Below are positions 23,370 through 33,430 of a stretch of 64,000 nucleotides of DNA, in pieces. The DNA lies in the NCBI GenBank assembly GCA_021234155.1, contig JAJEKV010000016.1:17091861-17155860 (forward strand), written 5' to 3'. The notes below the pieces were generated by a model that did not search any database, was not told the origin of the DNA, and saw nothing but the letters and a program-made list of their open reading frames with translations. The stretch is from Isoetes taiwanensis (Eukaryota; Streptophyta; Lycopodiopsida; Isoetales; Isoetaceae). A program made the position numbers and the translations under genes. Position 1 is the first letter of the stretch. Each line of letters begins with the position of its first letter.

Positions 23370-23945
23370 TAAAAGGTTGATAGTGTTTGATATCAATAAT
23401 GTTTTGGCAAAACAAATACATAGGACTTTGGTATCGATGATCACTAGTTGGAAATTATGACATAATAGGCAAGAAAGTGTTGTTTTTAAGGCCCCACCTA
23501 GACGAATTCCCGAATTTGTATTTGAACACTTTGAAGTAGGAATATGGTCATCAATAGCTCCATGGAACCTATCAAGAGTAGTGGATAAAATCTTGACAAT
23601 GACGCAGAAAGGGACTTAAGGTTCACCTTTGATGGAAGCCAATCGCTTGGAGCTGCCTTTTCCTGATTGCAGAAGTGAAGATAAACCTTTGTATCCGAAG
23701 CCAATTGAGTTTATATACGAGAAGTATCCGCATTGTGAATAACAAAGAACACACTAATAGTAGACGACTCCGAAGTACAAGATGCTCTTCAATCCCAACT
23801 AAAATTGCATATGCCCACCTTCATGGCGGAAAGTGATGTTGAAGACACAGTCTCTTTGACACTTCAAAACCATGGCTAGAGGGTTTGTTGATAGCACCGC
23901 ACCTGCAACAAAGATGTGAAGCGTAATCCTTTACGCAATCCATCC
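23370..23945 (+). pseudogene. FCP1/SCP-like HAD phosphatase segment (element 1)
   Basis: After an acceptor-like GTGTACAG (to 23369) comes RLIVFDINNVLA, which is HAD motif I with D-x-N in place of D-x-D. Then VLFLRPHLDEF and PEFVFEHFEVGIWSSIA give the 'RP...EFL.F.F..F.VGIWSS' block of FCP1/NIF-type phosphatases. Later NTLIVDDSEVQDAL matches the DD-containing motif near the C-terminus. Frames shift between blocks. D-x-N variants of motif I are common in plant relatives, and replacement of the second Asp may reduce catalysis. The partner copy at 33.43-32.79 kb has the same motifs. Confidence 0.7.
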
Positions 23946-24296
23946 GGATGTACTAACAAAAATTGTTTGGAGGCAAATGCTTTCGAGGGCTACAAAGGAT
24001 TTAGATGGCATGTCCAAAGCTATGGACAAGCCGCAAGAAAGTAACATATTAAAACAAATAGAATAGTATGTACCGGCTTCACATCGGGTCGTGACCAGAT
24101 TTTGAATGTAAATTAATGTTAATATAAAACATGAACAAATGTACTTGTATATATGGCATCATATATGATATGACCAGGTTGTATATCTTGTGATATGTAA
24201 TACAAGAGTTTTTGTCTCCATACATGTTCCACTTTTCTTCTTTGTTTCATGAATCAAAAGAAAAGCTATTGATATCCATTATAAATGTAACAAGTT

Positions 24297-24860
24297 CACG
24301 TGACTAGTTTAACTTCTTCATGCAACAATTGATGAACATTTTGTACTTTCTGATATACATTGTGCTTGGAAACAGAAGATATTGTGTGATACTGAAATTT
24401 AAGTATCAAAATGCACTTCAGATTAAAAAATAAGTAAATAAGAAAAAACTTGCAGCAATCGACTAGTTTTCTCAACATAACACGTACTAGTTTAACTTCT
24501 TCATGCAACAATTGATAAACATTTTGTACTTTCTCGATATACATTGTGCTTGGAAACGAAGATATTGTGTGATAATCGAAATTTAAGTATCAAAATGCAC
24601 ATCAGATTAAAAAAATAAGTAAATAAGAAAAACTTGCAAAGAATCGACTAGTTTTCAACATAACACGTACTAGTTTAACTTCTTCATGCAACAATTGATA
24701 AACATTTTGTACTTTTATGATATACATTTTGCTTGGTCACGTAAGATATTCTCGCGGATAATCAAAATTGAAGTATCAAAATGCACTTCAGATTAAAAAA
24801 TAAGTAAATAACAAAAACTTACAAAGAATCGACTAGTTTTCTCAACATAACAAGATGATG
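24297..24860. repeat. 184-bp tandem repeat, 3 copies
   Basis: Units start near 24297, 24481 and 24664 with CACGTGACTAGTTTAACTTC or a close variant, and include TTGATAAACATTTTGTACTT and AAGTATCAAAATGCAC. They lie between the 3' ends of the two convergent genes of element 1, where they could serve as a shared 3' region. Confidence 0.9.
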
Positions 24861-24929
24861 GTAAATATGAAAGTTCCTTTGTACGTAACTTAGTCATGTG
24901 CACCAACAATCTCGTAGGCTTGATATAAG

Positions 24930-27900
24930 CATGTCATGCACCTCTCGTGTGATCATATATGCCGACGCGTGCCCCCTTCAACTTATGCTTGACCTCGCCA
25001 AGATCGAACTTTGCTCCAATTACGATTCACCGGTACCAATACTATTTTGTCATCCAAAGAACTTGTACTTGTGCTTTGTGCCTTGTAGCAGCTTGGATAG
25101 TAATGACCAGCCTATAACCCATCACCAGCCATCATTCTATTTCCATAGTCGCCAATCACATCTTCCTCAAGAATATGCATCTCCTTCACGATAGGAGGAT
25201 CGGTATGGAACATTTTCATGATTCCCAGGGGCAAGAAAAGATGCAAATATGTCTCCAATTTGGAGTACATCCTGATAGTTCTTGCTCATCACCGCATAAA
25301 AACCAACTAGCTCTTCTTGTTCGCCGACCGGGCCTAACTAGGCTCCAGCTTTAATGTGCAGCTTCCATGCACCACAATGCTCGAGATTCTCACATTCTCC
25401 ACATCTGAAATTCAAGCAACCATTGCAAAACATGACAGGGATCTATACATGACAAGTGTTGGGTCACTGATTAATAGCGTATACACAATGTATAGCTAGA
25501 GTACCGTGCAATGTCTCACAATGGAACGAGGGTCCCTATTAATGTCTTCGCCCATCACCTCCCCCATATGACTCATTCCATTTTGCACTTTTTGTCTCAA
25601 AGAAGTGCAAGCAGAGTTGGCACCCAAAATCGAACACCATTCTCTTTCCTTTGCTCGTCTCGCTAGGAACCTTTTCTCCAAAGCAGCCCCATCATGTTCT
25701 CCTTTTCCATGGCCTCGAGCCAAAATAATTCCATCGCATCCTAATTTTATACCTGTTATAATATTGGGCCACATTCAAATAAAAGGCTCGAGAACACTTA
25801 AACCGAAAGTAAAGACACCCATCAGACCACATGACATGGTATTTGATGTGGCCAAAACCTTTTTGTATCATCCAAATATGGTGCTTCTTGAGTGCAGCCC
25901 TAACAAAGAAAAAGCATCATGCTTCATAACATCTAAAACATACAAATGAACAGTTTTTTCAGCTCGCCATTGACTTTCATCATGGTTATATGCACCGAAT
26001 AGTTATCCGTCATTGTTCCAATGCTCTGGATCAACTTCCTCAATGGTCGCAAAGTGTAGTTCTCAAAAGTCCATTATCGACAAAACGTAATCATCCCTCA
26101 AATTTTGCACCGATTTCGAATTGTTTGCTCGCCAACTTGCCGAAAAGTTGTGAATAGTGAACTTTGTAAGGTGCTGAAACATCTTGTCAAGCAATGTACC
26201 GAGTCCCGCCAAGAACAAGCTTCAACCTCCTTGAAGTGCCGCTTTGGAAGGTTCGCTCACGTGCTTTGTAAACTTGCCATTCAATGTTCTCATTCTCACA
26301 CTCTTTTCTCCTTAGGACAGATTTGAATATTTTCGCCACGCTACGCTTCCGCACTCTCCTTCACACACAGTCAAACTATGCCACTCTTCGCTTCCTTATC
26401 ACGTAATCAGAAGTTCCCACATAGCACCAACATTTTGAAATGTTTTAGAAGGAGCTTGGCGTACGCCATTGTTCTCATCTCACCGCACAAACACCACAAG
26501 AACATGTACGCTTGGCATGAAATTTGCTCCTCAGACGCTAAAAGCTTTCCCTCAGATAGATCACTTTGTTCATGCTTCACGCAGCGAAAGATGTGTTCCT
26601 CTCTTTCAACCTTCTCACACACACGTAGGCTTAAGCAAACTCGAACTTTCTCGATGCTAATCTTCACTTCCGGATGTTCATCTTTGAACATCTCATACAA
26701 TTCACTCTAAGGAAAAAAAAATGGCATGTATAAGTAAGATATAAATTAGAACTACTTACTTAATTCAAAGATGTTGCGTATATTGCATCAGATCATGATT
26801 GATATACATTCAATTACTATACCACACCATCATACATACCCCCCTTCGCATATGATATGTACAAATGTATAAATAATGTACTCCAAAGAGTTCCGCATGT
26901 ACATAAAAACTCAATATGTAACTGTGTCACGCATGCAAAGATCATCAGACATGTATGTATGTATTTCATACTTTTCTTATGGAAGGAAGTACATTTAAAT
27001 ACTTTTATGTATCACCCTATCTTTAAAGACTATCCTCGAGATCGAAAAGGCTTAAAATGTACTATAATGTACTTGGGAACTACAAAAGCAAGACTATAAT
27101 AACACGTACCGACTTTCAACACATTTTCTCATTTTATGCCACATTGGATGTAACCGAAGTACATCCAAGTACTTTTCCCCATAAACATAGCCCATTCAAG
27201 ACTTCCAAGTGTAAAAATATAATTATTGTAGTTGGATGTACTACAATGTATATCGATACATCCCTTTACATGGAATGCAAATAGGATTACTAAACTTATC
27301 CAGATGCACATAAGCTAGCTTCTATCAAGCTTGCAAGAAAGAGGATTAAAAGACTTAAAACTGACACTCGGCATGTCCAAAAACCGGATTGAAGTGTCCT
27401 TTTCTTCCCGGACATCCCTCAGTACTTTGGAGAAGTTTTGTGTGGGTTAACCAAAACTCATTTACCAACTGCTTTGGTTGATTCCGAAGCATGTCCTCGC
27501 CTAGGTTGCCTTCCCGCCAAAGCCTTACATATTAGCACCTCGATAATGACATCCGCTTCTAATTGCAGCTTTTTGTGAGGTTTCTTGCTTGCACTTGAAG
27601 AATTCGAGGCTACCTTTTTGCCCGAAGTTTTCCATTCTCACCAACAATCATTGATAACAGGGAATGCTTAGTCGCTAATTTATCATTGCTATTTGCTCTT
27701 TTCACTTCCCCGCACCTTCACGGATATTTTTAGCATAGTATCCTTCGCATTGCTTATACTGGATTTCCAATGGCGTGTTCAAAAAAGAAGTGCAGCCTTT
27801 CATCCCAACGCTTTCAATCGCTAAAGCTCTCCTTTGCACAGACGAAATCTTGAACCCGATCATATATAAATTTACAAATTTCATCAATCTTACGCTTTCA

Positions 27901-28121
27901 TTTTCTTTGTCACATTCCCGATATTGCAATCTTCTTGGCGCCATTTCTGCCTCCTTCGCTTTGTTCATCATGGTTCTTGCGTGGTTTAGGGTTAGCCGGA
28001 GGAATTCTCGCAAGAAGGAGGGAAACTCGAGTCGGGGCGAAGTTTTAGCCAGAAAGTGGGAAATTCTCCTAACGCTCGTGCGTTTCTTGGAGTGGTTACT
28101 GGCGTGAATTGAAATCGTCAT
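24930..28121 (-). pseudogene. Element 1 transposase-like gene
   Basis: The minus-strand gene begins near 28121 (MTISIHASNHSKKRTSVRRI). It continues through FWLTHTK (27.45 kb), an exon starting after CCTTAG (26.71 kb) that reads SELYEMFKDEHPEVKI and HIFRCVKHEQSDL, then WSDGCLYFRFKCSRAFYLN (25.83 kb), MRWNYFGS and HGKGEHDGA (25.70 kb), ending in a domain with GHYYPSC-type residues near 25.1 kb. SDG..FK and HGKGxxDG are the two most conserved blocks of a widespread transposase-like family with an RNase H-like core. I infer that the Asp of SDG and acidic residues of HGKGEHDGA are catalytic. Several frameshifts interrupt it. Related to the gene at 17.9-31.5 kb and convergent with the cargo gene. 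Confidence 0.6.
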
Positions 28122-28233
28122 GATTGCGTTTTAATTGACGTGGCAAGTAGTTCCAAAAAAGATTCCATAATATAGCTATTATGTACATACTGAAAAAACG
28201 GTTATGTATTTGAAATGTGATACATCTCTTACT

Positions 28234-28271
28234 CTACATTTGGCCAAATGTAAGACACCCTAGCTTTTACC
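28234..28271 (-). repeat. Right terminal repeat of element 1
   Basis: Inverted AAAGCTAGGGTGT adjoining a perfect 18-bp palindrome TACATTTGGCCAAATGTA. The order and spacing mirror the left end apart from an ~11-bp spacer difference. Confidence 0.55.
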
Positions 28272-29585
28272 CAAAAGAAGATGTAACATAAGCTCATGAA
28301 CTCGCCTAAGAGCTCTTTCCCCGGCTAATCGACTCCAAGCATAGCCATTGAAGGCCCAAAGATCCAAATCTTGCTGTATGCCCTTTAGGTTGATTCGAAT
28401 CAGCAAAGAAGGTGGATTTAGGCATATCCACCTTCGTAGATTTATCACGAGCCCCTCGCTAACATGTGCTTAATGCCCTCCTCGCCACCCTACAATAGCC
28501 GTGAGTGATCTCTCGAACATCCCTCCTACCATGTTGCCGGAATGAACTTCTTCGATTTGGCGAATTGGGAATGAAACGCCAAAAATCAGACGAGGAATGA
28601 TTTAGGACCCGCATCCTTTCTAATGATTAGAAGAGGAATGTAATTATTATTAGGGTGTACGAATTTCAGAAGTGTTTATGAGAGCAGGCTAGGTAGATTT
28701 TTATGTCGCATTTAAATAGGATAAAAGTGATGTGATGTGATGTGTGGTGTCGTGATGGTGTGGTGTGGTGGTGTGGTGGGGTGTGGTGTGGTGTGGTGTG
28801 GTGGGTGTGGGTTGGCGCTATGTCCATGGTATCATGTGGGTGTGTGCATGTTAATGTATGATCCGAGAATCTCCCCTCACCCCACACACACCCCATCTAT
28901 CCCACCACCATAGACTACCACCACATCTTTTATGCGACCACATTACACCACATGCACACACACATCCCACCACATCCCACGCCACACCCCTCCACCACCA
29001 CCACCACACTCCACCACATCACACACACAATCCACAACACCACACCACACACCACCACCACTACACCCCCCCCACCACACTCCACCACCACCACACTCCA
29101 CCATACACCACCACGACCACCACACCCCACCACCACACACCACCACACCACATCATAGCAACACACACCACTACACACACCACCACCACCCCACCACCAC
29201 CACCCCCCCACCACCACGCCCACCACCACACCCACACACACCACTCCACCACACCCACCATCACCCCCCACCACCACACCCCACCACCACCACACACCAC
29301 TCCACCACCCCCACCACCACACCCACCACCACCCCCCCACCACCCCACCACCCTTACCACCACCACACCACTCCACCACCCCCACCACCATACAATTACC
29401 ACCACCACCCCCACCACCACACTCCACCACCACATGGTGTGTGGTGAATGGTATGGTGTGTGGTGGGGTGAGGTGTGGTGTGTGGTAATGTACACAGCAC
29501 TATTAAGGTGCTCGTTCTGGTGAATATGATGAGTGTGGGGCATGGTATGGTGCATGGTTTGGTGTGGTATACACATCCTAACAGT
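28272..29585 (+). other. Right part of the disrupted intron of transposase 2
   Basis: Sequence between the right end of element 1 and the acceptor CATGCAG (to 29599). It is dominated by the TG/CA-rich microsatellite described separately. Confidence 0.4.
28733..29500. repeat. (GTGGT)n - (CCACCA)n - (GTGGT)n microsatellite
   Basis: GTG-rich repeats at 28733-28810, a long CCA/CAC-rich tract at ~28880-29430, and GTG-rich repeats again at 29430-29490. The flanks are thus complementary to the centre. Long ORFs on both strands here are low-complexity artefacts (His/Thr/Pro or Val/Gly/Trp). Confidence 0.95.
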
Positions 29586-31479
29586 TTAGTGTTCATTTCA
29601 TGCAGATGCTATTGTTCAAGAGGTTTCTGGACCAACATCCAGAAATTAAGATTCGCCTTCGAGATTTTGAGAAGCTAAAACCCCGGTTTGTTGTGAAATT
29701 GAAGGGCTTCAATAGTTGCTGCTGCATTCAAAGACGTGAGGATGCAAATGCTAGTGGATGGACTCAATGGGATGAGAACCAAACATCCGAAGAATTGCAC
29801 TTGCACCTGCGATGTTTGTAGATCACATGAACTTGGTCAATGCAGGGCACACCAGCATAAAATTGCAAGTACAGGAAGCTTGTGGAGATCTATATTGTGT
29901 CCAAAGAGTGAATTAGATGAGTTTCACAAGAAGGCGTGCATCCTTGGAAATTGTGAGTCGTGGTGGAATCAAGAAGTTTCAGACCTATCCCATGGAAGGA
30001 AGTGGCAAGAGGGAAAGTGAAATGGGAGTACATTGACTATGAAAAGACAACGCCTCGAAGTTCTCGTAGGAGACCCACTCATCAAGATAATGAGACGTAA
30101 CCCAAGGAGCTTCGATAAACCGAAAAGAGCGCCTAAAAATCTTTCCACCGCATAATTTCAGTACCAATGGCAGTAAAATGCTTTAAGGAGCTTACGGAGA
30201 ATCTCCCCAACAGATGCATGTCTCTAAGTAGTGGATTTTGCAGAGAACTATACATTCAAGGAACAAGAGGAGGTGCAAAAATACCGGGTCAATAACCGAT
30301 TACCATTTTGGTTCAAATAACATATCGCATGACTCAAAGGGCGTATGAGATTATCAAGGAAACACATTACTATGTATCGATGATAGGGAACACGCATACT
30401 TTGTTCGGGTAACAACAACGCTTCATGAAGCACCACAAATATCCGGAGCGTAAAGGAAGGGTTCCAAAGAGACATTATGTGTTTTCGATGGTGCAAAAGA
30501 TCTCAATTCAAGGCTTCTAGACCATTTTACTTTGTGGCTAGGTACACAAAACGACAAATCGATGTCTATATGATGTGGAATTTTTTTGGTTCTAACCACG
30601 GAAAGGTGAACACGATGGCAAAGTTGCCGAAGTTGAAGAGATGGTTAAGACAACCGCAATTAAAATACAAAGAAAGATAAAATTGGGTAATGCTCATGAA
30701 GTGGTAGAAGTTGTCAAGAGATGTTTACTTGTGGAACATCCGAAAGTGGATGAACACATCTGAAACCAAGAAGAGGAAGAATATAAAAAGGTTCTTTTTG
30801 GGAAGTCAAGGTGGAGGATATAGATAGAAAGAAAGCATGGGGTGCGAAAGGATTTTGGACACTAGGCGTATCCATTGTGTACATGCATTCAATCCCGAAT
30901 CTCCATTGCTGTAACACGAGGGAACTTTCATGCTTCGCAGCCATCGCTTGGATGGCATGTGGGACAGTTGTGTGAACAAGCACCACGCTGATGATTGGAA
31001 ACTTCGTTATTGTACCATCCTCCAATGTGCATGCCGACATTGAGGACCGTAAATCCAAAGAAGTCCTTGTTCTCCTCCAATCCCACGATGTTAGCAGAGG
31101 CACTTAGAGTTGGTGATAATTTTGTTGTTGTTGCTCCGAAAGGGAATGATGAGGGTTCTGAATTTTGGATTCTGATGTGCACAAAACCAAAATGGATAGT
31201 GGAGAAAGACTTCCAACTCAATGGAACATGGTACCTCGCCGGTGATAGTGTCATAGAAGGTATGTATTACAAGAAGGGCGCAAGATCAACCGCCGCCTAT
31301 GATCTTTGGTAAAGAAAGACGCTTTAGGCATAGTATTCACAACACGATCCGCGGCAATCAGACTTCACATGCCACCAACTAAACGTCAAAACAGGACTGT
31401 ATATAGGCTGGATCCTTTAGATGAGGAGAAAATTTTACAGAATTTACCCGAAGTTCTTTTTGATGATGATGAAATGTAA
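29586..31479 (+). pseudogene. Element 2 transposase-like gene, main exons
   Basis: After CATGCAG the frame reads LFKRFLDQHPEIKIRLRDFE, KLKPRFVVKLKGFNSCCC, NCTCTCDVCRSHELGQC and SELDEFHKKACILGNCES, a Cys-rich region likely to bind zinc. Then follow the core blocks FDGAKDL / QFKASRPFYFVARYTKRQ (30.49-30.56 kb) and MMWNFFGSNHGK (30.57-30.60 kb). In the last, one missing base turns the expected HGKGEHDG into another frame. The C-terminal domain (DNFVVVAPKGNDEGSEFWIL, GTWYLAGDSVIEGMYYKK) ends LPEVLFDDDEM before TAA at 31477. At least six frameshifts. It is convergent with the FCP1/Ulp1-like remnants at 33.4-31.9 kb. Its 5' exon is at 18.4 kb. Confidence 0.7.
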
Positions 31480-31672
31480 AACCATTCAGTTTTCTAACTC
31501 ATGTGAAGTTTTGTGCTTCAAATTGTGAAAATGAGTTTGTTTTGATTTCTTTTGAAGATTTGAAATCTTCCTCCAAACACTTGATTCCTTTGTTTGTGAG
31601 ATGAATTGAATATGAATTTTCATTGAAATGAATCGAGGTTACAATAACAATTATGTACATAAGAAAGATATA

Positions 31673-31707
31673 CAAGAAGAAGAAGAAGAAGAAGAAGAAG
31701 AAGAAGG
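31673..31707. repeat. (AAG)n microsatellite
   Basis: Eleven to twelve AAG/GAA units between the stop of transposase 2 and the convergent minus-strand gene. Confidence 0.95.
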
Positions 31708-31899
31708 ATTGATTTAAGTGCGAGGTGACTCATGCACCTACATACTTCCCAATACATATGTTCCTCTCGGCCCAGCTTTTTGTTGCTTCTAATCTTAAAA
31801 CTTCAAGCATGAACACTCTAACATCAACTAGATCCTGGTCTGAAATGTCCACAACCGCAGCTTAACCACACTTTGTCAATAATGTAGTTTGGTTTGTCT

Positions 31900-32300
31900 C
31901 CGCTGATTTAAGTTGACTTACTAGATCGTGCAACAATATATTCACTCCTTTTTAAGTACCCCCTCACAAATTTGTGCATAAACGAACATACGGGCAGGCC
32001 ACATGAATGACCATCGGTTTGAAGAGGCGTCGAAATTTTCACAACATCCGAGGTTGTAAAGCTGAAATTACCGTGGTCCAAGCAATTCCGTGAACCTCGC
32101 ACTCAAAGTTTGTTGTCATTGTGCCACAACAAAAAAATGCAATGAGCAAGCACTAACCTCTCAATATGTCTGCTTCGCCATGCAAGCCCGAAGCTATCAA
32201 AGTGATATATCCCCGGTTTATATATCTCAGGCGAGACACACGCGGGCTTACAATCGTAAAAAAGGTCCGATGATGTCCATCACAGTGTAAAAACATGTAC
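31900..32300 (-). pseudogene. Ulp1/C48-type protease-like segment (element 2)
   Basis: The minus strand reads STPLQTDGHSCGLPVCSFMH and KFVRGYLKRS, with the Q-x-D-G-x-S-C-G block carrying the catalytic Gln/Cys region of C48 proteases. Upstream, DGHHRTFFTIVS may hold the catalytic His, but the frame is uncertain. This is the counterpart of 22.54-22.98 kb. Here it lies downstream (3') of the FCP1-like part, whereas in element 1 it lies upstream. Confidence 0.6.
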
Positions 32301-32784
32301 CGGCACTTATCCGATTCACATGTTTCCTTATTGTTTTGTAACTATTTGTGTCCTTGGACAATGTCGAAAGTGAAAAGAGGGTCAAAGAAATGAAAGGGAT
32401 GGCTCATTCCTTGGAGAATCAAGTAGTATTCCATGTATCCAAGAACATATGCATATCATCCGGCACAATCCTCGATGATCACAAATCGATGAAAGTATCA
32501 CCTTGAGAAGAGGAGGATCAATTGATCATTGAACCACCGCGACGTCGCCTTCCAAAATTTTGATGTCTGGTGGAGTTAATCACGGCGCTTTCAGCCCACT
32601 CACACCACTTCCATGTGTATTTGGCTTTAGATAGTCGGGACTCCCGAAGCTCTATCATCTCTAGTTCTAAACACACACGAGAACATTTGCTCACAATCCA
32701 TTCAAATATTTTAAATTGAAAAGGTACAACACATATCATAGAAATTCTTTTACTTATATTGACTTTCAAAGAGTTTTACAAGAT

Positions 32785-33430
32785 TCATTTATGAAAATAC
32801 TTGTCGAGCATTTTCATGCAGCTTACGACTCTTCGTAATCCCACATGTTCCACATTTGATGTTCCTTCACATAAGTCGGCACACTTTCTCAAGCCGGGGC
32901 GTCCCTCCACCATGGTTTGAGTTGCTCCAAAAGGAAATTGGAATCCAACCCTGCCGGGAGCAAAACTATTTGGACATATCATTGTGTTCTACCGGGGTTG
33001 GCGTAACCCTTATATCTCTTGTCATCTATCAACAATGTGTTTGTCACCGTATCTCCAAAATTTCTGGTACACTTTGGACAGATCCTTAAGGAAAATTGGC
33101 TTATTAACCACTTTTAATTTTGTGTTGGTGCAAATATCATCCCGATTCCAAATAAAAAGAAATCGGCCCTTATATTCCTCGCAAAGAACTTTCTCGCCAA
33201 CAAGTCAACATTACTCTTAGCCATGCCGGACCACAATGCAATCTCAAATTTTGAAAAACACCATTCTAAGAACTCCTGAAATCCAGGCCCGAAACTGCGA
33301 ACTTTTGATGGTTCAATTTCGATGGTCACTTCTCGCTCTACCGATGCAGGGATCCTCTTTTCAAGTCATAAAACTTGCCTAAAACCCCATTAAAATCCGT
33401 AACAAGGAGAATTTCGTTAACCTCTTGGTT
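32785..33430 (-). pseudogene. FCP1/SCP-like HAD phosphatase segment (element 2)
   Basis: The minus strand reads EILLVTDFNGVLGKFYDLKR (motif I at 33380-33397, D-F-N), then SFGPGFQEFLEWCFSKFEIA and LWSGMAKSNVDLL, then KPIFLKDLSKV and TNTLLIDDKRYKGYANP (DD motif near 33026). Blocks and order are those of FCP1/NIF-type phosphatases (cf. HFEVGIWSS and NTLIVDDS in element 1). Two or more frameshifts separate them. The next segment (32982-32785) probably holds the C-terminal end. Confidence 0.7.

Larger units (their letters stand above)
19343..23945 (+). pseudogene. Element 1 cargo gene: RING-like, Ulp1-like and FCP1-like parts
   Basis: A multi-exon, frameshifted gene on the plus strand, starting MSGKGNLTDLHCNFSEGDCG. 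Recognisable parts in order are: a Ser/Lys-rich N-terminus; a helical stretch (DWDTFKVLAKDLAKGG, 19.9 kb); a Cys/His block resembling a RING finger (20.56-20.70 kb); a Lys/Pro-rich linker (KKNSTPKKPRKKII, 21.6 kb); a C48/Ulp1-like protease segment (22.54-22.98 kb); and an FCP1/HAD-like phosphatase segment (23.37-23.95 kb). Splice-like signals occur (for example acceptors before 22372, 23090 and 23370). Whether all parts form one protein or two is not provable here. Ulp1 enzymes act on SUMO-like modifiers and FCP1-like enzymes on phosphoproteins; use by a transposon is inference. Confidence 0.5.
19197..28271. mobile_element. Element 1: 9-kb DNA transposon with two convergent genes
   Basis: The sequence AAAGCTAGGGTGT at 19205-19217 recurs inverted at 28255-28267, with looser matches extending outward (GGTAAAA) and a palindromic TACATT...AATGTA site just inside each end. 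One gene starts about 125 bp inside the left end (plus, 19343) and the other about 135-150 bp inside the right end (minus, 28121). They converge on a 184-bp tandem repeat at 24297-24860. The plus gene carries RING-, Ulp1- and FCP1-like segments; the minus gene is transposase-like. The layout is that of a complete element, although both genes are broken by frameshifts. It sits between exons of a related transposase gene. TIR length is short and I could not fix a target duplication. Confidence 0.65.

Noticed and set aside
23370-23945. Host CTD phosphatase gene
   Set aside because: Broken by frameshifts, lies inside a TIR-bounded element, and a second copy is found with the same transposon neighbours.
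28858-29596. Long ORFs on both strands (up to 221 codons) in the CCA/GTG tract
   Set aside because: Pure microsatellite translation (His/Thr/Pro or Val/Gly/Trp), open in several frames at once; no independent coding evidence.
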